A stretch of 64,000 nt of DNA from Uranotaenia lowii (GCF_029784155.1 NC_073692.1:334251131-334315130); one strand, 5' to 3'. Shown: positions 43,895-55,589, counted from the first letter of the stretch. Notes: generated by a model from the letters alone, not told the origin. Numbers and translations: made by a program.

Positions 43895-44110
43895 TTAATA
43901 ATGCCTACAATAGATTCAACAGTACTTCTATGTTTTATTTAATGCATTCAACAAAAAAATAGATTCAACTTTCATCGTAACGATAACTATAGTGGATTCA
44001 ATTGAAAAAGTACAATTGATGTAACTGTTAATACGATTGATTGAATTATTGAATCTCTATGATTGTTTTATTAAGCGCAACTATTGATATTGTAGATTCA
44101 GTTGTTTTAC
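43895..44110. repeat. Irregular TTGAATC/GATTCAA-rich repeat
   Basis: Many GATTCAA/TTGAATC words on both strands at ~20-40 base intervals, like those at 47320-47435 and 48171-48330. A degenerate minisatellite. Confidence 0.5.
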
Positions 44111-44449
44111 ATTTCAAATCAATTTATATTTCTGATAGGCGATTCCATGGAGTTTTTATTTCTGGATGGGAAAAAACAACAATTACATGTATTTATTTAT
44201 TAAAATTAAACCACGTCATGAAGTTTCCCGTGATGAGCATAAAATGGGCTTGCACTATGTTGCGCGTCTGGTCCTAACCTCATTTCTTACTGGGCGCTTC
44301 CGAACGATGAATTTTATCAGTAGGAATTCTAGCTGTTGTGATTTTTTGGCAGCACCAAATCACCACAGTTCTTGAATCTTCTTCTTCGTCGATGTCCCCC
44401 AGCATTTTTTTTCTTGGTTCACTAGCTTCTCAACAGCAAATCATTTGGC

Positions 44450-45900
44450 TACTAGCTATCCGTAAATGTCTTTAGTTTCCTGGGGAAGTGGGAATCTTCT
44501 GAGAAGCCAGCAGTTATTTTTGGCAGCTGCTGACACATCATCATCCTGAACCTGGGGTTTGGGATCGGTTCTATTTGTCCATTGATGGCCCTTATGCTCG
44601 CTGCTCCCGCCGGAGTATAATCACAGAGAACCAGAGAACGGGCCCCGAACAAATATGTGTCGAATCCGTGTGTAAGAATTTGAATCGTCAGCCATTTTAA
44701 AACCGTTAAAATTGGCTTAAAAACAGCACCATCTAGTAGCTAAGAAGCTAAGTGACTCAGCTATTGTTGTCGATTTTTTTTGTCAACAGTTGAGAACACT
44801 CAGAACATAAATAACCCAAAATTTACTTCCAGGTCGCACCAACTAGTTTTCTTTTTTTGGGGTATATAAAAAGCAATATTATGAAATTTGCAGCAGGAAC
44901 TATATGCTCTTTAAACGAAATCTTTTTCTTTTGGCAATGTTGGCTCATTTGGTACTCGTTTTGTATTGAGCCACTGATTTTGTTTGAGAAAAAAACCACA
45001 TTATTTAGTTGTTTGAAGAGAAAGTTCATATAACATTTTAATTATGCGTCTGTTTAATATGAATTATAATTTCAAAAATAGCTCAGTCAACATTTGCCGC
45101 AGGATTTCTGTATGATGTGTTAATTTATGATACCCCTCTATTGGATAAACTCCACTTTTTGTTTAGGATCAGATTTTTTTTAATCAAATTTCACTCATAA
45201 CGAAGCATTTTAAATCTAATTAATCGAAAGTATCACCACCCATCTTCGTTCGAACATTGCGAAATTCTAGCATGTAAACATCGTCATTTCTGCTAGGATA
45301 GGACTTCAGTATCTACCTCCGAAAATATTCGATAATATGAATAGCTTCTAAATATCGAATTTTGCCTCTTAGACAGAGCAAAGTAATTGCATTTTAAAAA
45401 TTCTTCAAATATTCCCCCCGTCTATTATACTTATTACAGATATCCGATAACACCATGCGCCAATTTTTCATCAATCCTACCTAGATAACAATTTTGTGAA
45501 AGAGAAAAGAATACTGAACGGATTTTTAAACATGGGTCATCATCGAAATTTATTCTAAATTATAAAAAAAATTCAATTTAGTCTTGATGTAGTGAATTTC
45601 ATGTCGACAAAAACAAAAACAGGCCAAAAACTGAAAAACCATACAATTATCTTAATACCCGATTGAGTGACCGAAAATAAATTTGGCTTTGAGCGCATTT
45701 TTCTTTTGTTGAAGGTATTATCGTCTGAGCGTGTAGAAAAATGGAAAAAATAAAAGTACCGGTAACGACATCTGGTGGCTCTTAGCTAAGTTGCAAAAAT
45801 GGCGTCGTTTATTTTGAAATCACGGTTGGTATTTTTGCACACGGTTGGGGCTCCAGCCCGAACTCTGGTTCTCCGTGGTATAATCTAGAAGCGGAGAAAA
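44450..45900. mobile_element. Degenerate inverted-repeat element
   Basis: GAGTATAATCACAGAGAACC at 44610-44632 is mirrored by GGTTCTCCGTGGTATAATCT at 45868-45888, and weaker pairing continues inward (ATCCGTGTG / CACACGGTT, GCCATTTT / AAAATGGC, CACCATCTAG / CATCTGGTGG). This suggests an old MITE or foldback of ~1.3-1.5 kb. The centre (44760-45740) is featureless AT-rich DNA, and edges are uncertain. Confidence 0.4.
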
Positions 45901-46335
45901 ATTATTAGGTAGTCATTTTATCAAATGAAAAAAGTCAAATTAAACAATCTTTTCCGTTGATTTTTCCAAACGAATTGTTCTCGAATATGGCCATCTACTC
46001 CAACAGCCAACGGAGCCAGACATCGGTGGCGTTTCAGCGACAAATAGCGACATGATTTGGTAGCTAGCTGAAAATTTGTTGCAGCTACTCACATCTTGCA
46101 CCAGTTTTTTTTTTCAATTTGCTGGCTGAGAGCAGGGATGGCTGGCAGGCTGAGAACACACACTACACACATATGTTAAAATACTCTATTTTGTTCGTGC
46201 CAACTATATAAACTATTGTTTTAAAAATACTAAGATATATGTTTTAATTTACATTAACAGTTCGAATAATTAGCTGAAAAATTGAAATAATTAGTCAGCT
46301 TTTTTCCCGTGCTATGTGAGAAGTCAACCAGGAAT

Positions 46336-47290
46336 GATTGTATCCCATTTACCCGAAAACCATTGCCCAGAATGAATTTTTCCCAGAATGACAAATACCC
46401 GAAATCAAACCCCAGAATGAACCATTTCCCAGAAAAAAATTCCCCAGAATGCACCATTTACCAGAAATTTTTTTCCCAGAATGGAACATTTCCCAGAATT
46501 TTTTTCCCCAGAATAGAACATTTCCCAGAATGGCACAAATCCCAGATTTTTTCCTCTTGTATTTTTATTTGTTTTTTTTGTTCTAATGAATTCTTCTAAA
46601 TTGCAGATGATTCGAAATTCATTTTTTCAAAATGATTTTTTTAAATGAAACTACGACTTTGAAATTTTCTAACTAAATTTATTTTAGAACCAATATTGTG
46701 CTTTGTTTATGGTTTATGGTACTTTAATGGATTCAATGCTTACCATGGTCCTTTAAAAACCGTGTTGGTATCCGACTCCTCACGCTGCGCGTTCGAACTT
46801 CAAAGACGTTTTGTCCTTCACGCTGTCGCGTGGCGGACGGGGCTAAGGGATCACCCCTAGCTTTCACGCAGACCTAGACCAATGTAATGGGGCCGCCGCT
46901 TCCGACAGCGGGTCGGCGGCCAGCTCGGATTTGGGAGCTTCGGCGGCTTTGTGCCGCCTCAGCCCCTTCATCCTCGTTGGTTGCGGCTTTGCCGCAAAAG
47001 AATAAAGTTATGAAACCCCATTTTTTTGTAACAATTACTTTTTTTAATTAATTTCTAGTAAGGATAAATGTTTTCAATTTTCTGGGAAATGGTTCTTCTG
47101 GCGAAAAAATTTCTGGTAAATGGTTTATTCTGGTGAAAAAATTTCTGGGAAATGGTACATTCTGGCGAAAATTTTTCTGGGGAATGGTTCGTCTGGGGAA
47201 AAAAATTCTGGGGAATGGTTCTTTCTGGCGATTGAAATTCAGGGGATTTTTCATTCTGGGCAATGGTTTTCGGGTAAATGTAGTACAACC
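46336..47290. mobile_element. Foldback element with minisatellite arms and a GC-rich core
   Basis: Outer ends ATTGTATCCCATTTACCCG and the mirrored CGGGTAAATGTAGTACAA pair well. Both arms are short tandem arrays of a ~20-30 bp unit (CATTTCCCAGAAT..TTTTCCCCAGAATG on the left, 46375-46540; the reverse complement on the right, 47080-47265). Arms built of subrepeats, like these, are the classic architecture of Foldback (FB) transposons. Proline- and glycine-rich ORFs reported over the arms are repeat translations. Confidence 0.8.
46785..46999. other. GC-rich core of the foldback with short hairpins
   Basis: About 215 bases visibly richer in G+C than anything around. They contain GCGGCTTTGCCGC, GGCGGCTTTGTGCCGCC and GGCCGCCGC...GCGGCGGCC-type inverted words. 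No ORF of note. It may be foreign cargo or a former retroposon inside the foldback. Confidence 0.6.
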
Positions 47291-47319
47291 ACCAGGAATT
47301 TATAATAACGTCCATCGTA

Positions 47320-48330
47320 TTTAAAGTTGAATGCCTGAAATCAATCATACAAATGTAGTCGAATCTATCATATTAACAATTGAATTAATTATACCATTAC
47401 AGTTAAATCTATTATATTCATTTTTGATTGCTTAAGGGGGGGGGTAGGGTCTAACGGGTATAAAAAAAACACCATTTTCACGATTTTTTTCTAGAGCTAT
47501 CGTTCAAACAAATGTATTCATTTTTTTTGCATTATACAAAGCATTGTTAAAAGATCATTTAGTAATTTTTTCGTAGAAAAATATTGAAAAATGAGCCGGT
47601 GACGGAGCATTTTCGAGGATGTCTTTTAGAAAACAGGATTTGCGGTGGACACTGTATCTCAGCACAGAATCATCTAAAGTCAAAAAAACAGAGCAAAATA
47701 TTTTTAATAGATGTTTTTCTGGACCCCAACGTTTTTATTTAACTTAAAAATATTTTTAAGAAATTTTTGTGGCGGTTTTAAGTGAAAACTACGATTTTTC
47801 ACTTAAAAATCCGCCATTTTTCACCTCTAAAATCTCCCCAAAGTAAAAAAATCAGAAAATAAAAACGTTGGGGTCTGGTATTTTATATGTAGAAAATATG
47901 TTCCAAATTTGAAAAGAATCGGATAAGTAGTTTTCAAATGACGATGTCCACGGACTTTAAAAACGTGCTTTCGAGAAAAACGCGTTTGAAGTTTCTGCTC
48001 TTGCTTTCTTGCAGTATTAGATAGGAGGAGATAAAGGCCTATAACTTCTACAGTTTTGCTTCAATTGACTTGAAAATTTGACACAACATTCTTGAAATGA
48101 TTTACAATAAGAAAATAAAAAAATAAAAATATCGATTTTTTGAAAGTGTTAGACCCTACCCACCCCTTAAGGTCAATCAGCAATTTGTAGTTGAATCAAA
48201 TATATTTATAGTTGAATGCCTAAAATCAATCAAACAATTGTAGTTGAATCTATCATATTTACAGTTGAATCAATTATACCAATACAGTTGAATCCATTAA
48301 ATTCATATTTGATTGCGTTTGATCAATGAT
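47320..48330. repeat. Direct repeat of ~112 bp flanking a MITE
   Basis: 47321-47432 and 48211-48321 are the same sequence (AGTTGAATGCC.AAATCAATC...ATTCAT.TTTGATTGC) with ~15 percent differences. They consist of TTGAATC minisatellite units. The 47436-48166 MITE sits between them. Confidence 0.7.
47436..48166. mobile_element. MITE with TTAA target sites (~731 bp)
   Basis: Starts GGGGGGGGGTAGGGTCTAAC right after TTAA (47432-47435) and ends with GTTAGACCCTACCCACCCC right before TTAA (48167-48170). A duplicated TTAA target is characteristic of piggyBac-type insertion. Interior has no transposase. Confidence 0.8.
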
Positions 48331-48746
48331 CAGTTTGTAGTAGAGCCTAACATTTTAAAATTCATTCGACGAATATAAGCAATAATTAATTGGTTTTAAT
48401 ATTTTGTTCAATTTTCATTATCACTGGTTTTGGTGTTACCTACTAGAAAAAATTAAACAGTGAAATGAATTATTGTTACAATGAAGTGAAAACATTCTTA
48501 AACTTCTCACCAGGATTATTTAAATCAATGCTAAATGGTTATTGTTTTAGTATCAGTTACCAGCAATAGTAACTAGTAATATTTAAAGAGTAATTGCTTA
48601 TAGTTACCAGCACTAGTAATTATCAAATAGTAAATTTTCGAAAAACTCAAACGAAATGTCAAATGAAAGGGCTTGTCAGGAAAATTATTCAAATCAATTT
48701 GAGAGAAATCTAAAAACATAATAAATGAACTTTTGATTTTATCTTA

Positions 48747-48752
48747 TTTATT
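48747..48752 (-). promoter_or_regulatory. Polyadenylation signal of ppkC
   Basis: AATAAA on the minus strand, 75 bases past the ppkC stop. A nearer AATAAA at 48814-48809 is only 12 bases past the stop and less likely. Confidence 0.45.
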
Positions 48753-48826
48753 TGTTTAACAATCAAATTCATGGATCCTAACCCGTCTCGCAGAATAAGA
48801 AATATAATTTTATTAAGCAAAAGATA

Positions 48827-50787
48827 TTAAATAACGTTATCAGTAATCAACGAACTATGCCCCATCCAAATGAGGACCGGCTTCAGCGTAATGTAGTAAA
48901 CCAATTCCACTAAACTGACGATGCTGACGCCCAAAAACAGTCCCATTAGTCCACCGCAGCTGGCAATCATTTCCGATACACCGATGATTTCGGTTCTCCT
49001 CAGTGGAATAAACTGGGTCTCCTTGAAGTAAATGATCACCTTCGATTGATGTACCCTTAAAATGAAATCGATATTAATCGCTGGTCAAATTCAAAAATGA
49101 AAATAAACCGAAGCTTTACTCATCCTTTTCGAATTGTTTTTCCATGTAGCTGAAGACGGTTCCGTTCTGCCAGTTCCAGGGTGCTTGAGAAATCTGGGTC
49201 TGGTAAACGATATCGTTACAGGCCGGCATGCAATTGCAGGTTCCAAGATGCTCTTTCTCTTGCTCACCGTCTATGGTTTCGTACTTGAGCATCTGGTAGA
49301 CCGCCTTCTGATAACAGGGACTATCATGGAGTGTGCAAATAGGCGTGTTCTGAGATCGGGGCATAGAGAATCGGACGCATTCACACATATCTAGGGTGTA
49401 GTTGGCTAAACATTCGGCTTCGCAATTTTTCTCGGTGTATATCTGGAAGTAGCGCAGCTTACGCTCATTGGAATAATAGCAGTGACGTTTCTGGGGACTG
49501 TAGGTCTCTGCTCGCTTTCCCGTCAACATGACTTGCGGGGTAATGGCGACCGTCAGTTCTGTGTCCAGTGGAACCCGAAAGAACTGGTGACTCATTTGGG
49601 GGAGTTCGTTCGGCATATGCAGCATCACTTTGTAGCCCTGGAAGGAGTCCTGTCAGAACAAAAAAATTAGAATTAGAATACACTTGTTTAAAAAATTCTT
49701 GCAGTGGTAATTTTCGGTGTCGCGGCTACACAAGTAGTGTTTCCGAATTCTAACTGAACATAGCTTTATGACGGCATTATTGGTTCAACGACTTACCCCA
49801 CAAAGATAATCAATGTCGCTCTTGTTGACAACTAGTGACATCCCTAGGCTTCCATGATATCCTCCAATGGAAACCCGCAGGGGAAAAGCGTTACTTCCGA
49901 CACCCACCCGATAACCACTATCCAGAGACCAGTCAGAGTGACGCGTTTCTGAATTGAACGAGGAAGTCGAATGAAGCTCCCGGGTCTTCATAATATCGTT
50001 GTTGGCCAGACTGTTGAAAGTATAGCAAAACCCTCTTTCGGTCAGCGAATTACGGAACATTTTCAAACACTCCGTCTGATAACCTTTCCAGTGGCAGGTG
50101 TTGAACACCTCGAACGATGGAATCGACATCTTTCGCAGCCTTTTAAGGATTTCATTATCGTACGGTTCCTCGTTTCGATCGTACAGGTTATGATCACATA
50201 GCTGTAGAAGTGCTAGCACGTTTTTCACTCTGAAATTGAAGATGATAAATTTACGTAACACCAATTATAGGTTAAAGCATTGAAAAACTAACTTCTCAGC
50301 ATCGGTAGATTCATTCAACTGGCCACTTCTCACTAACTCAAAGGCTTCGGTAAATTTGAACTGCGAAGATTTAACCTTCGTTTCCGGACAAACGGTGACA
50401 GCCGGAAACGGAATCGTATAAATGGACGCCGGCTGCTGGTCAAACGTCACGATGATCGGATTCAGTTTCCACTTTCCGATTACCTCAACTATGTAACTGG
50501 TACATAAGTAAGTGGATGTCAAAAATACGGTCAGCCACCAAATCCTGGAATAGAAACCAAAAGTTTAGGGGCAACATTCCAAGTGGATGATGTGTTCCAA
50601 TTAAAAATTACTTCTCAATATATTTGCTGTTGTTGTTCGCAAAGTATCGCACACAATGAATCGGTGTAACTTGGAAAAATTCTTGTATAATTTCCTTGGA
50701 TCGTTGTTGCATGTTTGGAGGCACGGAAAAGTAGGTCCACTTGCCATGCCATTTGATATTGGCAGTAGTTTCTGGTTCCGTTTCCAT
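48827..50787 (-). CDS. ppk: Pickpocket-type DEG/ENaC channel subunit (ppkC), 5 exons, 539 aa
   Basis: Subunit of a trimeric sodium or cation channel. Minus-strand exons: 50787-50612, 50544-50293, 50229-49797, 49649-49120, 49055-48827 (1620 nt). Introns are 67, 63, 147 and 64 bp, all GT-AG with matching phases. The start ATG at 50787 (METEPETT) gives an N-terminus of the same size as the paralogs. The upstream in-frame ATG at 50988 would add a hydrophobic stretch that the paralogs lack. Landmarks: TM1 ~60-78 (WWLTVFLTSTYLC), FPAVTVCPE, GFCYTFN, CECVRFSMPR, CNCMPAC, TM2 ~497-522 (GLFLGVS, VELVYY). Odd: the conserved His-Gly motif before TM1 reads His-Cys (PIHCVRYF). It retains both introns that ppkA and ppkB each lost one of, so it may show the ancestral structure. 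Confidence 0.92.
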
Positions 50788-51144
50788 CGGATTCCGAGAA
50801 GGGTTTAAATTACCGAAAAAAGAACTGACAAAAAAGATTGCAAAGTTCCAAATGAAAAATAAGACCTGAACTAGTTCGAAAATGAAGGTGAACTGACGTT
50901 CAGTATCGATAAGCACACTGCAGAGACGTGTGGGTGCGACTAATTTGTTCAAAACAATTTTTTTTTGGGTTGATTGGAAGTAACTCAATTTTCCGATGTG
51001 AGCGTTGTACCAAACAGTATAAGTGAAAATTTTTTAATGAGTACGTTTTCTTTTTTTAACGGCGTTCTTTGAGGCTTAAAAACCAGTAACTCTACACTCA
51101 GAAAAATTATGTTTTCTCGATTTTTGGTGGATTTTTCTTGGTGA

Positions 51145-51335
51145 GGTAACAATAACTTTATTCAGTTCACGTTTCGGTTTACTTCATTTAACATTTTTCA
51201 ACCATCTTCAGAACTGTTTAAATCAGAGGAAAACTATTGATTAATAAGAAGTTTGATTTTTTTCCGGCATTTAAACAGTTCTGAAGAACTGTTTATAAAA
51301 GTTAACCGGAACGTGAACTAAATAAATTTGTCATT
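51145..51335. mobile_element. Head-to-head pair of Penelope-like 3' tails
   Basis: 51220-51145 (-) reads CTGAAGATGGTTGAAA...CCGAAACGTGAACTGAATAA. 51277-51335 (+) reads CAGTTCTGAAGAACTG...CCGGAACGTGAACTAAATAA. The CTGAAGATGG plus CGAAACGT pair is the usual tail of Penelope-like elements after the coding region. Only the tails remain, in opposite directions. Confidence 0.5.
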
Positions 51336-51957
51336 ATATCACTGAGAAAAATAAAAAAAAATCAAGAAAACAATAGTGTTATTTGATGACCAAAACACAG
51401 TTTTTGCAACAAAAAATACTATTATATATGGCATAAGGTTCTCTAATGAAGTGGCACCATAAGAAAAAACAATGAAATTTATAAGATTTTCTTATGACGC
51501 GAATAAATTCTGCAGATGAACACCTCCTTCATTGAGAGGTTGTTGCTTTTTGCAACTAGGTCTTATTAAAACATGATATGTCTCGTTTGATGAGAATAAT
51601 TCAAAAAAATACATGTTAAATTTATTTTATTGTTCGGCTGATTTTTTGGTATTATTTACATACATTATAGTACTATTAGCAGCACATCAATACCCGTTTC
51701 CAAGTTCGGCAACATCCGGTCCTTTGATCTTAGATATTTTTGCAGGTTAACGTGCTGAAAAGTAAACAAAAATCAAGAATAAAATTGATAGCTCTACAAC
51801 TTAAAAAATGACTGATGGAATGATTGTGTCTATTATTTCTTCACACTGCCGTTTTTTCTATTTTCCATTAGAGCTTCTTAAAAAAATTGAAAGAATTTCA
51901 AAAGACTCTTATTAAAAATAGTTTTTCACTCCAAAAAACGTAAGACGTATTTTATTC

Positions 51958-52559
51958 AAGGTTGCCAAAAAAACATTCTGTGTTTTTGAGAGAAAAAAAT
52001 TCTGACTTTCTGTGATTTAACCCAAAAATTCTGTGATGGTTTTCTGTGATGCTATTTCCTTAAATTTTCATTGAAATTTCATGGAAATTTCGCTCCGCCC
52101 GTGGCATAGAGGATAGCCGTCAAGTCTTCTAAGCCAGGGGGTATGATATCGAATCCCGGTCACGGCATACATGTGGGTTGGTGGTTTTAGCATTTGTAAG
52201 ATGCTAGCCATTATATCCTCGAAAGATGTACGCTTAGAGTTAAGGAAAAAAGAATCTCTTCGAGAAAACATCATGTTTCATTGAGATCCTGTATGTGTTT
52301 GTGTTCGTTTTTTATGATATTTTTAACACTCAAGTTGAGTAAAATCAATTAAAATAACCAATCTTATCGAACTTTACTGAATAACAAATCTTAATTTTAT
52401 ATTAACCAAAAAAAAATATAATTTCGGAAATCCTTTCGAAATTTAAAAATTCTGTAAAATCTGGGAATTTTTCAAAATTCTGTGTTCTGTGACACAGATT
52501 CTGTGATGAAAATTTGCTCAAAATTCTATTACAGATTTTTCTGTGATTTCGGCAACCTT
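51958..52559 (+). mobile_element. MITE family C, copy 2, split by a SINE
   Basis: Ends AAGGTTGCC... and ...TTTCTGTGATTTCGGCAACCTT match the reverse complement of copy 1 (41750-42135). Alignment breaks at ~52085 and resumes near 52400 because a tRNA-headed SINE is inserted. Confidence 0.75.
52090..52319 (+). mobile_element. tRNA-headed SINE nested in MITE family C
   Basis: The head CCCGTGGCATAGAGGATAGC (box A-like) and ATCGAATCCCGGTCACGGC (box B) span ~72 bases. A body follows with GATGCTAGCCATTATATCCT. The outer CCCGTG/CACGGC can pair as an acceptor-like stem. RNA polymerase III type II promoter layout; length is typical of insect SINEs. 3' end approximate. Confidence 0.65.
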
Positions 52560-52609
52560 GATTTTATCTGTGGGGGTTCTGGTTGATGTTGTTCGGTGAT
52601 GTTTAGATG

Positions 52610-52680
52610 GAAAGATTTGCTTTAGTTTTTACGTTTCGGATTACTCTTTATTTCAACCATCTTCAGAAACTATTTAATAA
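52610..52680 (-). mobile_element. Penelope-like 3' tail fragment
   Basis: Minus strand: TTTCTGAAGATGGTTGAAAT ... AATCCGAAACGTAAAAAC, the same two-part motif as at 51145-51220. Confidence 0.45.
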
Positions 52681-53000
52681 AGTAAAGTGAGGAGAACATT
52701 TTGTTTATAATAACTATAGCCTCATTAATAACACAGGTACAAAAGTAAAAACATTTGCAAGAAAGCTATTTTTCCGCCTGCTAAGGTCGTCGCTTAAAAA
52801 AATGACAAAAAGACGTATTTTATGAAAATTATATAAAAAATTTGCCTGAGTGTATTCTTTTCCGAAATTAAAAACCCGACCTTTTAGAGTCAGTTTTGAG
52901 CTAATTGAAATGTTTAGTCGGTGCGTCCCCATGCACTTTGGTTTTTGAATATTTGATTTATATATGTATCTATATATACTTTTTTTTGTTTACATAAGTA

Positions 53001-53954
53001 GGGGAGAGTGGGGATACTTGATCCCCTTTTCTTATTTTCACCATATCTTTTTGGAAAAATTTAGCCGCCTTTGACATTTTCTGACAGCTTGTAATTTCAA
53101 GTTTTTATGCTCCATTAGAAATTAGAAATTAGAACGCTACTTGAATCCGTTGATGAACTAGAAGAGTTTTCGTGGGAGTAAACAAAATGCGATTTTTCTG
53201 AAGTTAGGGGAGACTTGATCCCCTATTGAAGGAGACTTGATCTTTTATTCAGGAAGCCCTAATCCTTGTATAAAATTCAAACAAAACCCCAAGATAGAAT
53301 GTTAATTGACTATTTTGGTCATTTTTGTTCTCATTTCACAATTTATAGCAGACATAAGAAGAAAATTCTATAACTTTGTCTCAACGCTTATAACATTGCA
53401 TACTTAAAGGCGCTATTTTTTATAATTAAGACAAAATTACTTATTTTTGCTCTTTTCTTCAGAGAATTGTTTGATAAATATTAGTTTTTGGATGAATATT
53501 AGTAATTTCGAATTCAGCAATCATAACGATCAATTCAGAGGAAGAATATGCCGTTTGGAAGGGGGATCAATTGTACCCATAATCAACATTTAAAAAAACT
53601 TTTTCTGAAAAAAGTTGAGAGTTTTCCATTGCTTTGAAAATATGGCATTATGAAGTTCATTCTACGCTCGAACGATTGATACATTGAAACAAATATTTTT
53701 TTCATAATTTTCCAATGTAAGGAACATTTTAAAGTGATGAAAAAAGATCTTCAAGTTACATTTTGTGAAATTTTTCAAACAAAGTTCAATTACTCAAACA
53801 ATTATTTTGTTAAATTTTTTTAAACTACAAGCATTGTTGTTTTGCTCATTTTGGCACCCTTTTCTAGAACATTTGATCTTTGTAAGACATTCCAGTTTCG
53901 AGATATAGCTAAGGAATCAAGTATTCCTAGGGATCAAGTATCCTCATTCTCCCC
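53001..53954. mobile_element. GGGGAGAGTGGGG-ended MITE (~954 bp)
   Basis: Left end GGGGAGAGTGGGGATACTTG after TA; right end the mirrored GGGATCAAGTATCCTCATTC plus TCCCC. GGGGATCAAGT/ACTTGATCCCC words recur at 53215-53240 and 53560. Related in its end sequence to 11653-13301 and to family B, but with a different interior. Non-coding. Confidence 0.7.
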
Positions 53955-54336
53955 TCATTATTTCAATGCAATGGTAGAAGATATTTGTTTTTTTTTATGT
54001 TATTAAACTTTGTGAGCACACGAACTTTAGTAAGTTGATTCATTCGAAAATCCGAATCAGTTAATCACTGATAATAATCCACTGTAAGACGTTAATCGTT
54101 GTCGCTATGTTTATCTTATTTTTTTTTAACATAAAAAATCTCGAACAATAAATAAGATTTAGAACAAACCGTATTCAAATTACTCCAACAACTGTGACTC
54201 TCTGAGATCTCCAACAGACTTTGCATTTGGGAGTTTTTTTTATTCAAAATTGCTTAAATCCGGTCAACAGGGATTTCATTCCTTAAAAACAATTGTCTTC
54301 AGATAATGCAGATTCAGTTGATGCGTTAACTAAGTA

Positions 54337-55260
54337 GGGGAAAGTCGGGTAAGACGGACACTCTAAGCTAGAATCGCAATAGAAAATCAGATATTGCTTT
54401 TTTCATCGCAGTTTTCGTGCAGATGGGCAGTTTAGGTTGTTTGCTATCGCATAAACCATTGGAATTTGTAAATTATCTTCATCAAGACTGTTTTTATAGC
54501 TTTTTAAAATATACCTGCAAATTCCACTTTTCAGAAATGGTCGGGTAAAACGGACACTGCTCAGAAAAGGTACATTTTGCCGCAAAAATTGCTGTAAAAG
54601 TAGATATTTTTGTGAGTTAAGTATTTGGAAATGTTTTTCAACCACAAGGGAACCAACTGATCCGAGTCCGGAAGCAAAACAGTGTGGTTTCGGAATTCCG
54701 TATTTTATAAGCGCTTTTTTCACCAGAGATCCTGTTTTTACAGTTATAATCGCCTGTTGAAGATGGTGAGTGATTTTCGACCGACAATTGCTCTTGCAAA
54801 GGTCTTATGGCGTATGGAAGATCAAACCGATGAAAAATTAAAATACCTGAAGAAACTTTTGTGTCCGTTTTACCCGACCTTGAGGCGTCCGTCTTACCCT
54901 CCTTAGCAACTTTTTTTCAAAACGTTTGTTGTTCAAGCCCTTTGACCGAAATTCGCTGATTTTCCTCCAGATGGTTTTAAAAAATGTATAATAAACACTC
55001 TACTTTTGAAAACGGTTGAAAATTCTGAAATTTTTGCGAGTTAATGAGTATTTTATGAGAAGAGAAAATTACATCAGATAATGGATCCTCAAAGTTATTG
55101 TTTGTTTTGTTTACTATTATGGGACCTTGCTTGCCATTAATTATACACAAGGTCTCGAAAGTGATGATACACTTAGACGAACATATTCCCGTTATTAGAT
55201 TTGTGCCAAACATTGTAATTTTCGAAATATTGAAAGTGTACGTCCTACCCGACTTTCCCC
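54337..55260 (+). mobile_element. MITE family B, copy 2 (924 bp)
   Basis: Ends GGGGAAAGTCGGGTAAGACG / CCTACCCGACTTTCCCC, each flanked by TA. Aligns throughout with the reverse complement of 39894-40839 (for example GCAAACAACCTAAAC and the CGGGTAAAACGGACAC internal repeat). Confidence 0.85.
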
Positions 55261-55589
55261 TATGGATTACTACGAACATCCTATAAGACTGTCACTGGGT
55301 TATCACATTGACGTTTCAAGAACCTCAGTAGTTTTGGATGACTGAAATTCATGTGTTTTGCACCTTAGTCCGAAAAAGTGGTAACTTTAAATATTTTTTT
55401 AAATTTTTATGTGAAATCTAATATGACAGAAAAACACCAATTCATTCAATTCATGATTTCGTTCAAATTAAATTGTTTACACATTTTTGTCACAAAATCT
55501 GATATAAGAAAAACCTAAAATGTTCCACATTCTGTGTTGATGTTGAGTTTTCGACTGTATGTTTTGATGAAATTATATTCGGCAAATCA

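Noticed and set aside
46309..46599. Proline-rich ORF, and similar ones at 47048-47348 on either strand
   Set aside because: Translations of the minisatellite arms of the foldback element in various frames.
50788..50988. Upstream in-frame ATG (50988) extending ppkC by 67 residues
   Set aside because: The extension adds a hydrophobic segment before TM1 that is absent from ppkA, ppkB and the usual family topology. The ATG at 50787 gives a normal N-terminus.
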